From NCBI RefSeq assembly GCF_001905005.1, contig NZ_LWKZ01000023.1, positions 1-64,000 of the forward strand: DNA of 64,000 bases. Reading direction: 5' to 3'. Within the stretch, counting starts at the first letter, position 1. Every line of letters begins with the position of its first letter. Both the position numbers and the translations under genes were made by a program. Of this stretch, positions 8,093 to 16,014 are shown piece by piece. Origin of the DNA: Streptomyces sp. CB02923. Lineage in GTDB: Bacteria; Actinomycetota; Actinomycetes; Streptomycetales; Streptomycetaceae. The notes beneath the pieces are model-generated. The model worked only from the letters and a program-made list of their open reading frames with translations, ran no database searches and was not told where the DNA came from.

Positions 8093-9271
8093 TCACCTCC
8101 CTTCGTAAGCGCGGGCTTGGCGGGGGGCCTTGAGTGCGTGGCGCAGGGTGACGCGGCGCAGGGTGAAGGGGCGAGGGAGGACAGAACCGGACACCAGGGG
8201 CCGGGCATCGCCGCCGCTGACGGTCAGGTGGGCGTCCTGCGCCAGAGCGGTGACCGCCTCGGTGGTCAGGCTGTGTGCGACGGCCGCTCCGGCACAGGTG
8301 AAAGGACCGGCGCTGAAGGGGATGTAGGGGCCTTGCCCATCTGGCGCGTCCCAGCGTTCGGGCCGGAACATCTCGGGACGGTCCCAGCGGTGTGTGTCGT
8401 GGTGCAGCAGGTAGGGACTGACCGACAGGATCGTGCCCGCTGCGAACGGCCGCCCGCCGAATTCGACGGGGTGGGGGAGAGGCCGGCCGACCATCCAGAC
8501 GAACGGACGGTGGCGTGCGGCCTCGCGCACCAGCCATTCGGCGGGCCACGGCCATGGCGGGCCGGGCGGGTGGTGAAGACAGGACAGCAGGAGCGCCCAC
8601 GCCACCGCATAGCCGATGTTGCCCACGATCGACTGGAACAGCAGCACGTACAGGTTTGCCACGGTCCGGTCGGTGAGCTCCTCGGGACAGGCTCCGATCA
8701 CGGCGTCCAGCACATCCTGCGGCTCGCCCCTTCCGGGGCCCTCCGCCCGGCGGCTACGCACATGATCGGTGATCGCGGCCAGCAGCTTGGGACGCAGCAT
8801 TTCCGCCCGCGCCCGCTGCCGCACGTACGGCTGACGGGCGGTCAGTCCGGCCGCCACTGCCTGTGCCGTCTGCCGCCGCAGGGCCGGCGGGGCACCGGGG
8901 TGCAGCAGTACGTCCTCCGTACACCGGTACACCAGCAGCGGCCCCGCTTCGGGCCACCGGCTGACCGGGCCCAGCTCCGCCGCTGCCTCGGCCACACACT
9001 GACGGTAGGCGGGAAGGTGCGCCCGCATCAGGTTCCGTACGGCGCGGCCGAGGGTGATCTGGGCGGACCGCGACGGCAGCATGTCCCCGAAGAATGTGGA
9101 CATGCCGCTGTGGAAGACCGGGTCGCGCAGCACCGTGAGCGCCAGGTCGGTATCTCTCACGCACCAGGCGCCCCACGGAAGTCGGAACACCTCTGCCGGA
9201 CTCCGGCGTGCGCAGTCTTCGATGTACCCCAGCGGATCACGCCGGAACCGGCGCATTTCCTTCATGCCCAC
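8093..9271 (-). CDS. Atypical cytochrome P450 (RiPP locus, enzyme B)
   Basis: A 392-residue P450-fold protein. The haem loop is FSAGPFTCAGA (Cys326), with an FRPERW meander and a REAARHRP segment in the K-helix area. The I-helix region (FQSIVGNIGYAVAW) lacks the usual A-G-x-(D/E)-T motif altogether, so oxygen activation must differ from a standard monooxygenase. The GTG at 9271 is 9 bases after GGAAGG; an ATG at 9265 is possible. The stop overlaps the sequence leading into the 23-aa peptide gene, so enzyme and peptide are probably made from one transcript. Likely role: cross-linking or oxidising that peptide, alone or with the convergent P450. Confidence 0.85.
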   Translation of the reverse strand: MGMKEMRRFRRDPLGYIEDCARRSPAEVFRLPWGAWCVRDTDLALTVLRDPVFHSGMSTFFGDMLPSRSAQITLGRAVRNLMRAHLPAYRQCVAEAAAELGPVSRWPEAGPLLVYRCTEDVLLHPGAPPALRRQTAQAVAAGLTARQPYVRQRARAEMLRPKLLAAITDHVRSRRAEGPGRGEPQDVLDAVIGACPEELTDRTVANLYVLLFQSIVGNIGYAVAWALLLSCLHHPPGPPWPWPAEWLVREAARHRPFVWMVGRPLPHPVEFGGRPFAAGTILSVSPYLLHHDTHRWDRPEMFRPERWDAPDGQGPYIPFSAGPFTCAGAAVAHSLTTEAVTALAQDAHLTVSGGDARPLVSGSVLPRPFTLRRVTLRHALKAPRQARAYEGR

Positions 9272-9341
9272 CGCATGCGCCCTTCCGGAGGACCGGCACC
9301 CGGGCCACCCAATTCGCCGCCAGTGCCCGGCTTTTGCCCAT
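9237..9341 (-). CDS. Small ORF (34 aa) overlapping the start of P450 B
   Basis: A GGGGAAGG binding site precedes this ATG by 6 bases. The 34-residue product contains AANWVARVPVLRKGACGG and ends out of frame within the first codons of the P450. It may be a leader ORF that couples translation to the P450, a second precursor candidate, or chance. Codon bias is weak. Confidence 0.3.
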   Translation of the reverse strand: MGKSRALAANWVARVPVLRKGACGGHEGNAPVPA

Positions 9342-9540
9342 CGACAACCTTCCCCAATGCCGCGAGGGCGGCACTCCACCCGTAAAGGTGAACGCACCGG
9401 ACATCCGACCTTCGTCACTTCAGAGGCCGGTGCTTGGCTGACGCATCGCCACAGTCAGTTCATGGCTGGGCAGTTGTCGTCCGCTCAGACGCCGCGTTCT
9501 GGGGGATTACGGCACGAGCGTGAGCGCGACCCTCCCCACT

Positions 9541-9574
9541 TCGCGAACGTTCCTGCCTCGCGAACCTTCCTACT
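9541..9574. repeat. 17-bp tandem duplication over the stop of the alkylation repair gene
   Basis: Units 9541-9557 and 9558-9574 share TCGCGAAC-TTCCT. The minus-strand TAG of the next gene (9570-9572) lies inside the second unit. Confidence 0.75.
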
Positions 9575-10265
9575 TACCGTGCTGCCGACGCACCATCTCA
9601 GTGATCCAGACGGGCGCGAACGGGGACGTGCAGCCCGGGGGCGTCGGATAGTCCTTGAGCACCGCAAGGCGCTCGCCGATGTCGATGGCACGCGCGCGGT
9701 GCTCGGCGTGCGCGATCCCGATCTGCGCCAGGCAGTGGTTCATCGCCCACTGCAGGCGAGCGGGGGCGTCCTTCATCTCCGCCTCGATCACGTCGAGCAG
9801 CCCGGCGAGGTCGAGGCCCTCGGATTTCTTGGCCACACGTTCGGTGGTCAGCGCCCAGCCGGCACTCGCGACCACTGGGTCCGGGTCGGTGGACCAGGCC
9901 AGGCGAAGCTCTTCCGCGTGCGGGTTCTTTTTCACCACGTAGTTCACGAGCCAGTCGTGGACCTTGGGCGTGTGCGCCTGGCGCACCATGACGTCCAGCT
10001 CGTCGCGCTCGAACGCCTTCGGGCGGCAGATGAGGGTGGCCAGCAGCCTGGCCGCGGAGTCACCCGTCTCCCACAGCTGATACGCGAGTTCCTGCTGCGT
10101 CTTCAGCCGCTTCGCGAGCGCGCGCAGCTTGCTGAGATTCACGGCATGATCGTCACCGTGTTTCGCGTTCACGGCGCGTGTCTTCGGGTCCTCAAGCCCG
10201 GCCAGCTCGGCCATCACCTCGGCCAACGCGGTCTCGGCCACCTCAGCCTCCCGTTCCTCACCCAT
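9570..10265 (-). CDS. DNA alkylation repair family protein (AlkD-like)
   Basis: A 231-residue soluble, mostly helical protein that fits the AlkD/AlkC HEAT-like repeat family of DNA glycosylases. Conserved features include the KLRALAKRLK segment, the DELDVMVRQA helix, and a VHDWLVNYVVKKN motif, followed by STDPDPVVASAGWAL, as seen in this family. Family members remove N3- and N7-alkylated purines; activity here is inferred. The ATG at 10265 is the natural start. A decayed piece of uppP abuts its 5' side. Confidence 0.75.
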   Translation of the reverse strand: MGEEREAEVAETALAEVMAELAGLEDPKTRAVNAKHGDDHAVNLSKLRALAKRLKTQQELAYQLWETGDSAARLLATLICRPKAFERDELDVMVRQAHTPKVHDWLVNYVVKKNPHAEELRLAWSTDPDPVVASAGWALTTERVAKKSEGLDLAGLLDVIEAEMKDAPARLQWAMNHCLAQIGIAHAEHRARAIDIGERLAVLKDYPTPPGCTSPFAPVWITEMVRRQHGK

Positions 10266-10328
10266 GGAGGTTCAGCCTACGACGGAAGACGTCCTCCTGC
10301 TTTCCGCGGGCCTGCGGCATCCGTTCCC

Positions 10329-10440
10329 TCGCATGCGGACTCAGTACCCCCGCGCTGACCAGCGCGAACAGCGCCACGCCCAGCAGGATCCGATAGATGA
10401 CGAACGACATGAAGCTCTTCGTCGTGATGAAATGAAAGCT
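10329..10440 (-). pseudogene. Remnant of the uppP 3' end
   Basis: The minus strand encodes FHFITTKSFMSFVIYRILL followed by GVALFALVSAGVLSPHA, nearly the same as the last transmembrane helix of the intact UppP at 14945. Over 103 bases (10329-10431 against 14962-15064) I count about 84 percent identity. There is no upstream uppP sequence and no start, so this is a gene fragment in the same orientation as the intact gene. Confidence 0.85.
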
Positions 10441-10758
10441 ACGAGTACCCCCTTCGCCTCCCTGACCTGCGCTTTCATCCACTCCGCGAGATCGAATGGG
10501 GGGGATGGGAGAGGAATGGGAGAAGCGGTCACCCAATCCGCCCCAAGGGCTGTGAGGAACCTTTCATCGGTCTCCCCGAGAGCGCTGAAGTGCGCATCCT
10601 CGGATGCCAGGGCTCCACTGCCCCAGAAGCACCGAGATCTACCGACATGGCCCCGCGCGTCCCGTGCGAGAAGATAGTCAATGATCAACGGGTACGGGAG
10701 TTTCGCGCGGCCGGTCGAGTTCGCACTCCGGCTTCCAGGCCGGGCGAACCGCGATGGA
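10441..10758. other. 318-bp region with no recognisable intact gene
   Basis: A minus-strand frame beginning near 10688 (MIIDYLLARDARGHVG) is open into the uppP remnant, but resembles no family I know and its codon bias is weak. The stretch is best read as a scar between the alkylation repair gene and the broken regulator. Confidence 0.4.
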
Positions 10759-11580
10759 TCAGAGCGGTCCGGGCTGAGGAGAAAGGCGGGTGGGCCGTGC
10801 CGCCCGAGACTGCGTAGCTGCCCAGATGGCGAGGAGTTCGAGCCGGTCCTCGGATCCGGTGCCGGGTTCGGCGGTGTAGGTGATCAGGTCGTGCACGGCT
10901 CGGCCCGGCAGGGGCAGGTCGAGGGACTGGACGGTCAGTTCCAGGTGGCCGACGTCGGGGTGCTGGAGCCGTTTGACGCCGTCGTGGCGCATCAGGACGT
11001 CGTGCGCGGCCCATTGGCTGCGGAACTCCGGGCTACGGGTGGACAACTCGCCGACGAGTTCGCGCAGTGCCCGGTCACGGGGCTCGCGCCCGACCTCGGC
11101 GCGCGGCAGGGCGGCGGTGGCGACGCCAACGGCGCCCCAGTCGACGAAGAAGTCATGCGCACCGAGGTCGAGGAAGAGGTAGCGGGCGATGTTGGGGCGG
11201 CCGCGCTTGTCGATGGTGGCGCTGGCGAACATCGGCGCGAGCAGGGCTCGGGCCAGGGGGTTGCCGACGACGACGTCCGCGCGGCCGTTGCGTACGAATG
11301 CCGAGGACATCGTCATGGAGTCGAGCAGCCACTGGATCCGGGGCGGGACTTCGACGTCCCTGCGACGCGACGGCGTGCGACTCGCGTGCCGCGATGACCG
11401 GGCCAGGTCGAACAGGTAGGTGCGTTCGTCGTCCATTCGCAGGGCACGAGCGACCGCGTCGAGGACGTCTGCGGACACGCCGCCGATGTGGCCCTTCTCC
11501 TACCGCGTGTACCCCTCCGTGCTCACGCCGGCGAATGCCGCGTTGGCCAGTGTGCCGACGCCAATTCTCGCGTCCGGTTC
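10759..11580 (-). pseudogene. Broken XRE/MmyB-family regulator (in-frame stop in the HTH)
   Basis: From 11478 down to 10759 the frame encodes a full MmyB-like ligand-binding domain (SADVLDAVARALRMDDERT, then YLFDLA and WLLDSM...AFVRNGRADVVVGNPLARAL). Upstream in the same frame the helix-turn-helix is still visible as AFAGVSTEGYTR, but the next codon is TAG, where intact relatives read a Leu-Glu-Gln-Gly stretch. The residues after the stop are also diverged. The N-terminal part before about 11580 no longer resembles the family. DNA binding is therefore lost unless the stop is read through. Confidence 0.75.
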
Positions 11581-11673
11581 AACGCGTTCATCGCGTGGGA
11601 TACCACAGGTGTACGGCTCCGCCGAAGTCACACAACAATTCGTCGAACAGTAATTCGCCCTTGGAGTGTGATC

Positions 11674-11841
11674 ATGCCACCCGGGTTGTCCCCCGCCAAT
11701 GCGGTTGCCAAGGAAGAGGCTTGGTGGATTCGCCTCGCTGATCCTCCCGGCAGGTACGGGAGCTGGGCGCGGTTCCTCTGGAGGGAGTGCGCTGAGCTGG
11801 GAGGACGCGGATCGTCATCGACGCCGGTACCCGCCTCGTAG
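11674..11841 (+). CDS. Small ORF (55 aa), doubtful
   Basis: An ATG with GGAG 8 bases upstream opens a 55-codon frame with a Trp-rich middle (EEAWWIRL, SWARFLWREC). No relative is recognised and codon bias is only moderate. It lies in the gap between the broken regulator and the SpoIIE gene, which otherwise holds nothing clear apart from promoter-like AT-rich patches around 11930-12000. Confidence 0.25.
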   Translation: MPPGLSPANAVAKEEAWWIRLADPPGRYGSWARFLWRECAELGGRGSSSTPVPAS

Positions 11842-12058
11842 TCCTTGCCGGCCGCTGCCGGGCACCTGCAACTGACGGCACGTCCTTTGGCGATGGCTTG
11901 CTGGATGCGAGGGGGTGGTGTTACCGAGCTGGGCGGATTATTCAGCAGTCGAGGGGAGGATGTCGGAGGTATGGCAAAGCACAGGCGGTAGTTATATGCC
12001 GTCGGTAGCGTGGGGGGTTGCTTACCTACGAGTGAATGGAGGGTGGGGATCCGCGTCA

Positions 12059-13672
12059 GTGGATTCCCGGTCCATGGTCTCCTTACCCGAGCAGAAGAGC
12101 TCTCGCGGTGTAGGACCTGTTGCGCAGCGCTGTGACCCGTATCCGGTGATGACCGTGGACGCGGCCGGCATCGTGCTGTCGCACAACGAGTCGGCCGTAG
12201 CTCTGTTGGCGCAGGTAGGCGTGGGCGCACTGCTGGAGGACTTCGCGCCCACCTGGCTGGTCGAGGCCCACCGGAAGCATGTCGGCGGTACGCGGCAGAA
12301 GTCGTCGGCGTGGGTCGGTGGCCGGATCGGCGGACAGCGTGTGAAGGCGCTTGCCGGGCCGGGGGTGGACGGCACGGTGACGTGGTGGTTGGTCGGTGAC
12401 GGTGGTGCCCCGGCGGGCGTGCCGTGGGAGCGGGCGCGAGCCGCTCTGCTGCAGGAGCTCGCCTCGGAGTTGCCGACTGCGCTGAATGTCGAGGACTGCG
12501 CGGCTGTGATCGTGCGGTGGGCGGCCCGGCATCTGGCGCACACGGCGGTCCTCGTCGGCAAGGGCGACGGACACTGCTTCCCCGTGACGCGGTGCACCAC
12601 CGAAGGGCCGACGGCACAGGAGCGGATCGCCCTGGACCCCGGGCAGCTTCCGGGCCTGGCGGAGGCGCTGCAGGGGCTGCCTGCGGTGTCCTCCTGCTGG
12701 ATAGATCCCCACGAGGTGCCGGCCTGGGCACTGCCCGAGGCTTTCGCGGATGGTGTCTGCGAGATCGGTTCGGTTGCCGTGGTGCCGTTGCCGGGACATG
12801 GTGTGCCGGCCGGATGCCTCATTCTGCTGCGCCACCGCCAGGAGGCTCCGTTCACCGCTGCTGAAGAGTCCTTCGCCCAGCTCTTCGCCGCACGTGCGGG
12901 TGTCGCCCTGTCCATCGCCCGCAGCCAGGTCCACCAGGCTCAGGTCGCCGACGTGCTGATGCGTGATCTGTTGCCGCCCGAACTCGGCCGGGTGCACGGT
13001 GTTTCCTTCTCCGGCCGCTACCGCGCCGCGGCGATGGACGAACGCATCGGCGGCGACTTCTATGACCTGTATCCCGCTGACACACCGGAGGCCGAGACGG
13101 TCGCGGTGCTCGGTGACGTGTGCGGCAAGGGAGTGGAAGCCGCGGTCACGGCCGGCAAGGTGCGCACCATACTGCGGGCGCTGGTGCCGTTCGCCGCCGA
13201 CCACACACGGGTACTGACTCTCCTCAACCGTGCGCTGCTCGCCTACCAACAGACGCCCTTCGTGACCATGGTCCTGGTCACCGTGGTGCGCCACCACGCA
13301 GAGGTACGGCTGCGCATCACGAGCGCGGGCCATCCCGCGCCGCTCGTCGTGCGCACCATCGGCCAGGTCGAAGAGACCCAGACGATCGGCACGCTGGTCG
13401 GCGCCTTCGTCGACCTTGAGTTCAAGACCGCCGAGGTCGCTCTGGGACCCGGCGAGATCTGTCTGCTGTACACCGACGGGATCACCGAAGCGCGTGGTGG
13501 GCCACTGGGCGATGCGATGTTCAGTGAAGACAGGCTGCGCACCGTGCTGGCCCAGTGCGCCGGGATGCCGACCGAAGCAGTCACCGAACGCGTGCAGATG
13601 ATCGTCGCCCAGTGGGTGGGGGAAGGCCGGCACGACGACATGGCCGTTCTGGCGATCGGCTCCGCCCCATGA
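12059..13672 (+). CDS. PP2C-family SpoIIE phosphatase with GAF domain
   Basis: About 537 residues: an N-terminal PAS-like segment (DPYPVMTVDAAGIVLSHNE), a central GAF-like sensor, and a C-terminal SpoIIE/RsbU phosphatase with GGDFYD, GDVCGKG, YTDGITE and HDDMAVL metal-binding motifs. Such enzymes dephosphorylate STAS anti-sigma antagonists and so release stress or development sigma factors. The GTG at 12059 has GGGGA 9 bases upstream; an ATG at 12074 is also possible. The next gene, a B12-binding protein, follows 48 bases later and may give the sensory input. Confidence 0.85.
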   Translation: MDSRSMVSLPEQKSSRGVGPVAQRCDPYPVMTVDAAGIVLSHNESAVALLAQVGVGALLEDFAPTWLVEAHRKHVGGTRQKSSAWVGGRIGGQRVKALAGPGVDGTVTWWLVGDGGAPAGVPWERARAALLQELASELPTALNVEDCAAVIVRWAARHLAHTAVLVGKGDGHCFPVTRCTTEGPTAQERIALDPGQLPGLAEALQGLPAVSSCWIDPHEVPAWALPEAFADGVCEIGSVAVVPLPGHGVPAGCLILLRHRQEAPFTAAEESFAQLFAARAGVALSIARSQVHQAQVADVLMRDLLPPELGRVHGVSFSGRYRAAAMDERIGGDFYDLYPADTPEAETVAVLGDVCGKGVEAAVTAGKVRTILRALVPFAADHTRVLTLLNRALLAYQQTPFVTMVLVTVVRHHAEVRLRITSAGHPAPLVVRTIGQVEETQTIGTLVGAFVDLEFKTAEVALGPGEICLLYTDGITEARGGPLGDAMFSEDRLRTVLAQCAGMPTEAVTERVQMIVAQWVGEGRHDDMAVLAIGSAP

Positions 13673-13692
13673 CAACCGTTCGACAACCGTGA
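13671..13692. repeat. 11-bp tandem duplication at the SpoIIE stop
   Basis: GACAACCGT occurs twice with an 11-base period (13671 and 13682), beginning on the second base of the TGA stop codon. Confidence 0.7.
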
Positions 13693-13720
13693 GCGATCCC
13701 GCTCGGAGAAGGTGAACCGC

Positions 13721-14821
13721 GTGACCGGTGATGACGAGGCTGGCAGCCTCGCCGAACTACGTGATCAACTGTGGGAGGCGCTCGGCGAGTGCGACGAGAC
13801 GCGCGCTGTCGCCGTCGCGCGTCGGGCGCTCGACGCGGCGGAGCCCGCGCAGGCACATACCGTGGGCCGTACGGCTGCTGACCGGATACGAGGTGCGGGA
13901 GAACGGGTCCTGCTCGAACTGATCGCACCGACTCAGGAGCGCGTGGGCCTGGCCTGGGCGGCCAATGACATCACGGTGGCGCAGGAACACGCTGCCACGG
14001 CCATCAGCGAGCGGTGTATCGCGGCTGTTGCCGACGCCACCGCTCCCGCCCCTTCCGGTACGTATGCGGGCAGGGTCACGGTGGCGTGTGTGACCGGTGA
14101 GTGGCACGCCCTGCCCGCACGGCTGCTCAGCGAAGTGCTGCGGCTGCGGGGCTGGCGCGTCGACTATCTCGGGGCACAGGTCCCCACCAGGCATCTGGTC
14201 GACCACGTGTGCCGCACGCGTGCACAGGCGGTGCTGCTGTCCTCGTCCATCCCGTTTCTTCTGCCCGGCGCCCACAACGCGATCACCTCGTGCAGGGGGG
14301 CCGGCGTTCCGGTACTCGCCGGAGGCGCCGCGTTCGGCCCACAGGGCCGCTACGCACGGCTGATGCAGGCCGAGTGGGCCGAGGACGCGACCGACGCGGC
14401 CGCCCTGCTCGGCCGGGACCTGCCGCGGCCCCGTGAACACGCGGCCCGTTTGGCGGAGACGGACCTGCCGCACCTGAGCGACCAGGAGTACACCATGCTC
14501 CGCCGAACCAGTCTGCAGTTGGTCAAGCAAACCTTCGTCGACGTCGAGGACGACTTTCCCGCAACGCACCGGTACAGCCAGTACCAGCGGGAGCGCACCA
14601 TCGAGGACATCGACTTCATCGTCAGCTTCCTCGCCACCGCTCTCTACGTCGACGACGTCGACCTGTTCACCACGTTCATCACGTGGACCGCGGGCATCCT
14701 GGCAGCCCGCGATGTCCCGCCGCGATGCCTGATCCCCGCGCTGGACTCGCTCCTCAAGCAGCTCAAGGACTTCCCTCGCGTGGTCGGCATTCTCACTGCG
14801 GCCCGCGGTCTCACCTTGTAG
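13721..14821 (+). CDS. B12-binding protein with CarH-like photoreceptor motif
   Basis: A 366-residue cobalamin-binding protein without an N-terminal MerR domain. It has W79-x9-E89-H90 (WAANDITVAQEH), the motif that marks adenosylcobalamin photoreceptors of the CarH/LitR type, and T-G-E-W-H129, which fits the lower axial histidine of the B12 Rossmann domain. The last 120 residues (from about LSDQEYTMLRR) are a helical output domain of unknown type. The GTG at 13721 follows GGAGAAGGTGA by 6 bases. Its place after a SpoIIE phosphatase suggests a light- or B12-regulated partner-switching pathway. Confidence 0.8.
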   Translation: MTGDDEAGSLAELRDQLWEALGECDETRAVAVARRALDAAEPAQAHTVGRTAADRIRGAGERVLLELIAPTQERVGLAWAANDITVAQEHAATAISERCIAAVADATAPAPSGTYAGRVTVACVTGEWHALPARLLSEVLRLRGWRVDYLGAQVPTRHLVDHVCRTRAQAVLLSSSIPFLLPGAHNAITSCRGAGVPVLAGGAAFGPQGRYARLMQAEWAEDATDAAALLGRDLPRPREHAARLAETDLPHLSDQEYTMLRRTSLQLVKQTFVDVEDDFPATHRYSQYQRERTIEDIDFIVSFLATALYVDDVDLFTTFITWTAGILAARDVPPRCLIPALDSLLKQLKDFPRVVGILTAARGLTL

Positions 14822-14854
14822 GTATCCAGGAGTGTCAGGAAGATGTGGTGAACC

Positions 14855-14890
14855 GGCCGTCGGACTCCGCCGCCGCGGCGTCCGACGGCC
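14855..14890. terminator. Bidirectional terminator between the B12 protein and uppP
   Basis: An 11-bp perfect inverted repeat (GGCCGTCGGAC and complement) with a 14-base GC-rich loop lies between two convergent genes. Confidence 0.75.
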
Positions 14891-14944
14891 ATTTCGCCCC
14901 CAATCTTGGCCACTGCCTCTCGTACGAGGCCCGGAATGGCCCCC

Positions 14945-15832
14945 TCACCCCGCCGATTCCCCCGCGTGCGGGCTCAGGACGCCTGCGCTGACCAGGGCGA
15001 ACAGTGCGACACCCAGCACAATCCGGTAGATGACGAACGGCATGAAGCTCTTGGTGGTGATGAACTTCATGAACCAGGCGATGACGGCGTAGCCGACGAC
15101 GAAGGCGATGACCGTGGCGAAGATGGTCGGTCCCCAGGAGACGTGGGTCGCGGTGGCGTCGCTGCCGAAGGCGTCCTTGAGTTCGTAGACGCCGGAGGCC
15201 AGTACGGCGGGGATGGCGAGGAGGAAGGAGTAGCGGGCCGCCGACTCGCGGGTGTAGCCCATCAGGAGGCCGCCGCTGATGGTGGCGCCGGAGCGGGAGA
15301 CGCCGGGGATCAGGGCCATGGCCTGGCAGACGCCGTAGATCAGGCCGTCCTTGACGTTCAGGTCGGTGAGGGTCTTGCGCTGTTTGACGGCGCGGTGGCG
15401 GCCGCCGGACTCGTCGCGGGCGGCCAGGCGGTCCGCGATGCCCAGGACGACACCCATGACGATGAGGGTGGTCGCGATCAGACGGAGGTCGCGGAAGGGG
15501 CCCTCGATGGCGTCCTTGAGGGTGATGCCCAGGACGCCGATCGGGATGGAGCCGACGATGACCAGCCACCCCATCTGGGCGTCGTGGTCGTGCCGCAGGT
15601 CGCGGTTGACGAGGGAGCGTGCCCAGGTCGAGATGATCCGCGCGATGTCCTTGCGGAAGTAGATCAGTACGGCGGCCTCGGTGCCGATCTGCGTGATCGC
15701 GGTGAAGGCGGCGCCGGGGTCCTGCCAGCCCGCGAACGCCGCGGTCAGGCGCAGATGGGCGCTGGAGGAGATGGGCAGGAACTCGGTCAACCCTTGGACC
15801 AGGCCGAGGATGAAGGATTCAAACCAGTGCAT
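14945..15832 (-). CDS. uppP: Undecaprenyl-diphosphatase UppP (BacA)
   Basis: A 295-residue polytopic membrane enzyme that converts undecaprenyl diphosphate to the monophosphate carrier of cell-wall synthesis. The two family signatures are present: GLTEFLPISSSAH near residue 14-26 and PGVSRSGATISGG near residue 174-187, which form the active site. The length is normal for the family. A second, decayed copy of its 3' end lies at 10329-10440. UppP activity gives background bacitracin tolerance. Confidence 0.95.
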   Translation of the reverse strand: MHWFESFILGLVQGLTEFLPISSSAHLRLTAAFAGWQDPGAAFTAITQIGTEAAVLIYFRKDIARIISTWARSLVNRDLRHDHDAQMGWLVIVGSIPIGVLGITLKDAIEGPFRDLRLIATTLIVMGVVLGIADRLAARDESGGRHRAVKQRKTLTDLNVKDGLIYGVCQAMALIPGVSRSGATISGGLLMGYTRESAARYSFLLAIPAVLASGVYELKDAFGSDATATHVSWGPTIFATVIAFVVGYAVIAWFMKFITTKSFMPFVIYRIVLGVALFALVSAGVLSPHAGESAG

Positions 15833-16014
15833 CGTAGCTACGCTATCCAGAGGGTGATCAAGCGCTTACCCAGCAGAGACGCGGGTCAGGCGACACGAAG
15901 GCGGAAGGGGCGGCAGTGCGTACGGGCAGTCGGAGGAATCAGAGACCGGTCGAGGGCAGCGTAGCGCCCGGAGGTGGCCGAGTGGTCAAACGGCTCTTTC
16001 CGGACGCCTGCCGG
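15833..16014. other. uppP upstream region with a tRNA-like D-arm string
   Basis: No gene. Bases 15970-15994 (GGAGGTGGCCGAGTGGTCAA...) resemble the acceptor/D-arm 5' quarter of a class II tRNA, but no anticodon or T-arm follows. It may be a tRNA gene relic or chance. Confidence 0.3.

Noticed and set aside
10341-10688. Frame MIIDYLLARDARGHVG joined to the uppP remnant
   Set aside because: No family and weak codon bias; the join to the uppP frame is out of register.
11590-11914. Possible DUF397-type gene that often follows XRE/MmyB genes
   Set aside because: No DUF397 motif could be found in any frame.
12059-14821. Cobalamin riboswitch near the B12 protein
   Set aside because: No B12-box-like sequence upstream of either gene.
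15970-15994. tRNA-like string (GGAGGTGGCCGAGTGG)
   Set aside because: Only the acceptor/D-arm part fits; no anticodon or T-arm follows, so not called as a tRNA gene.
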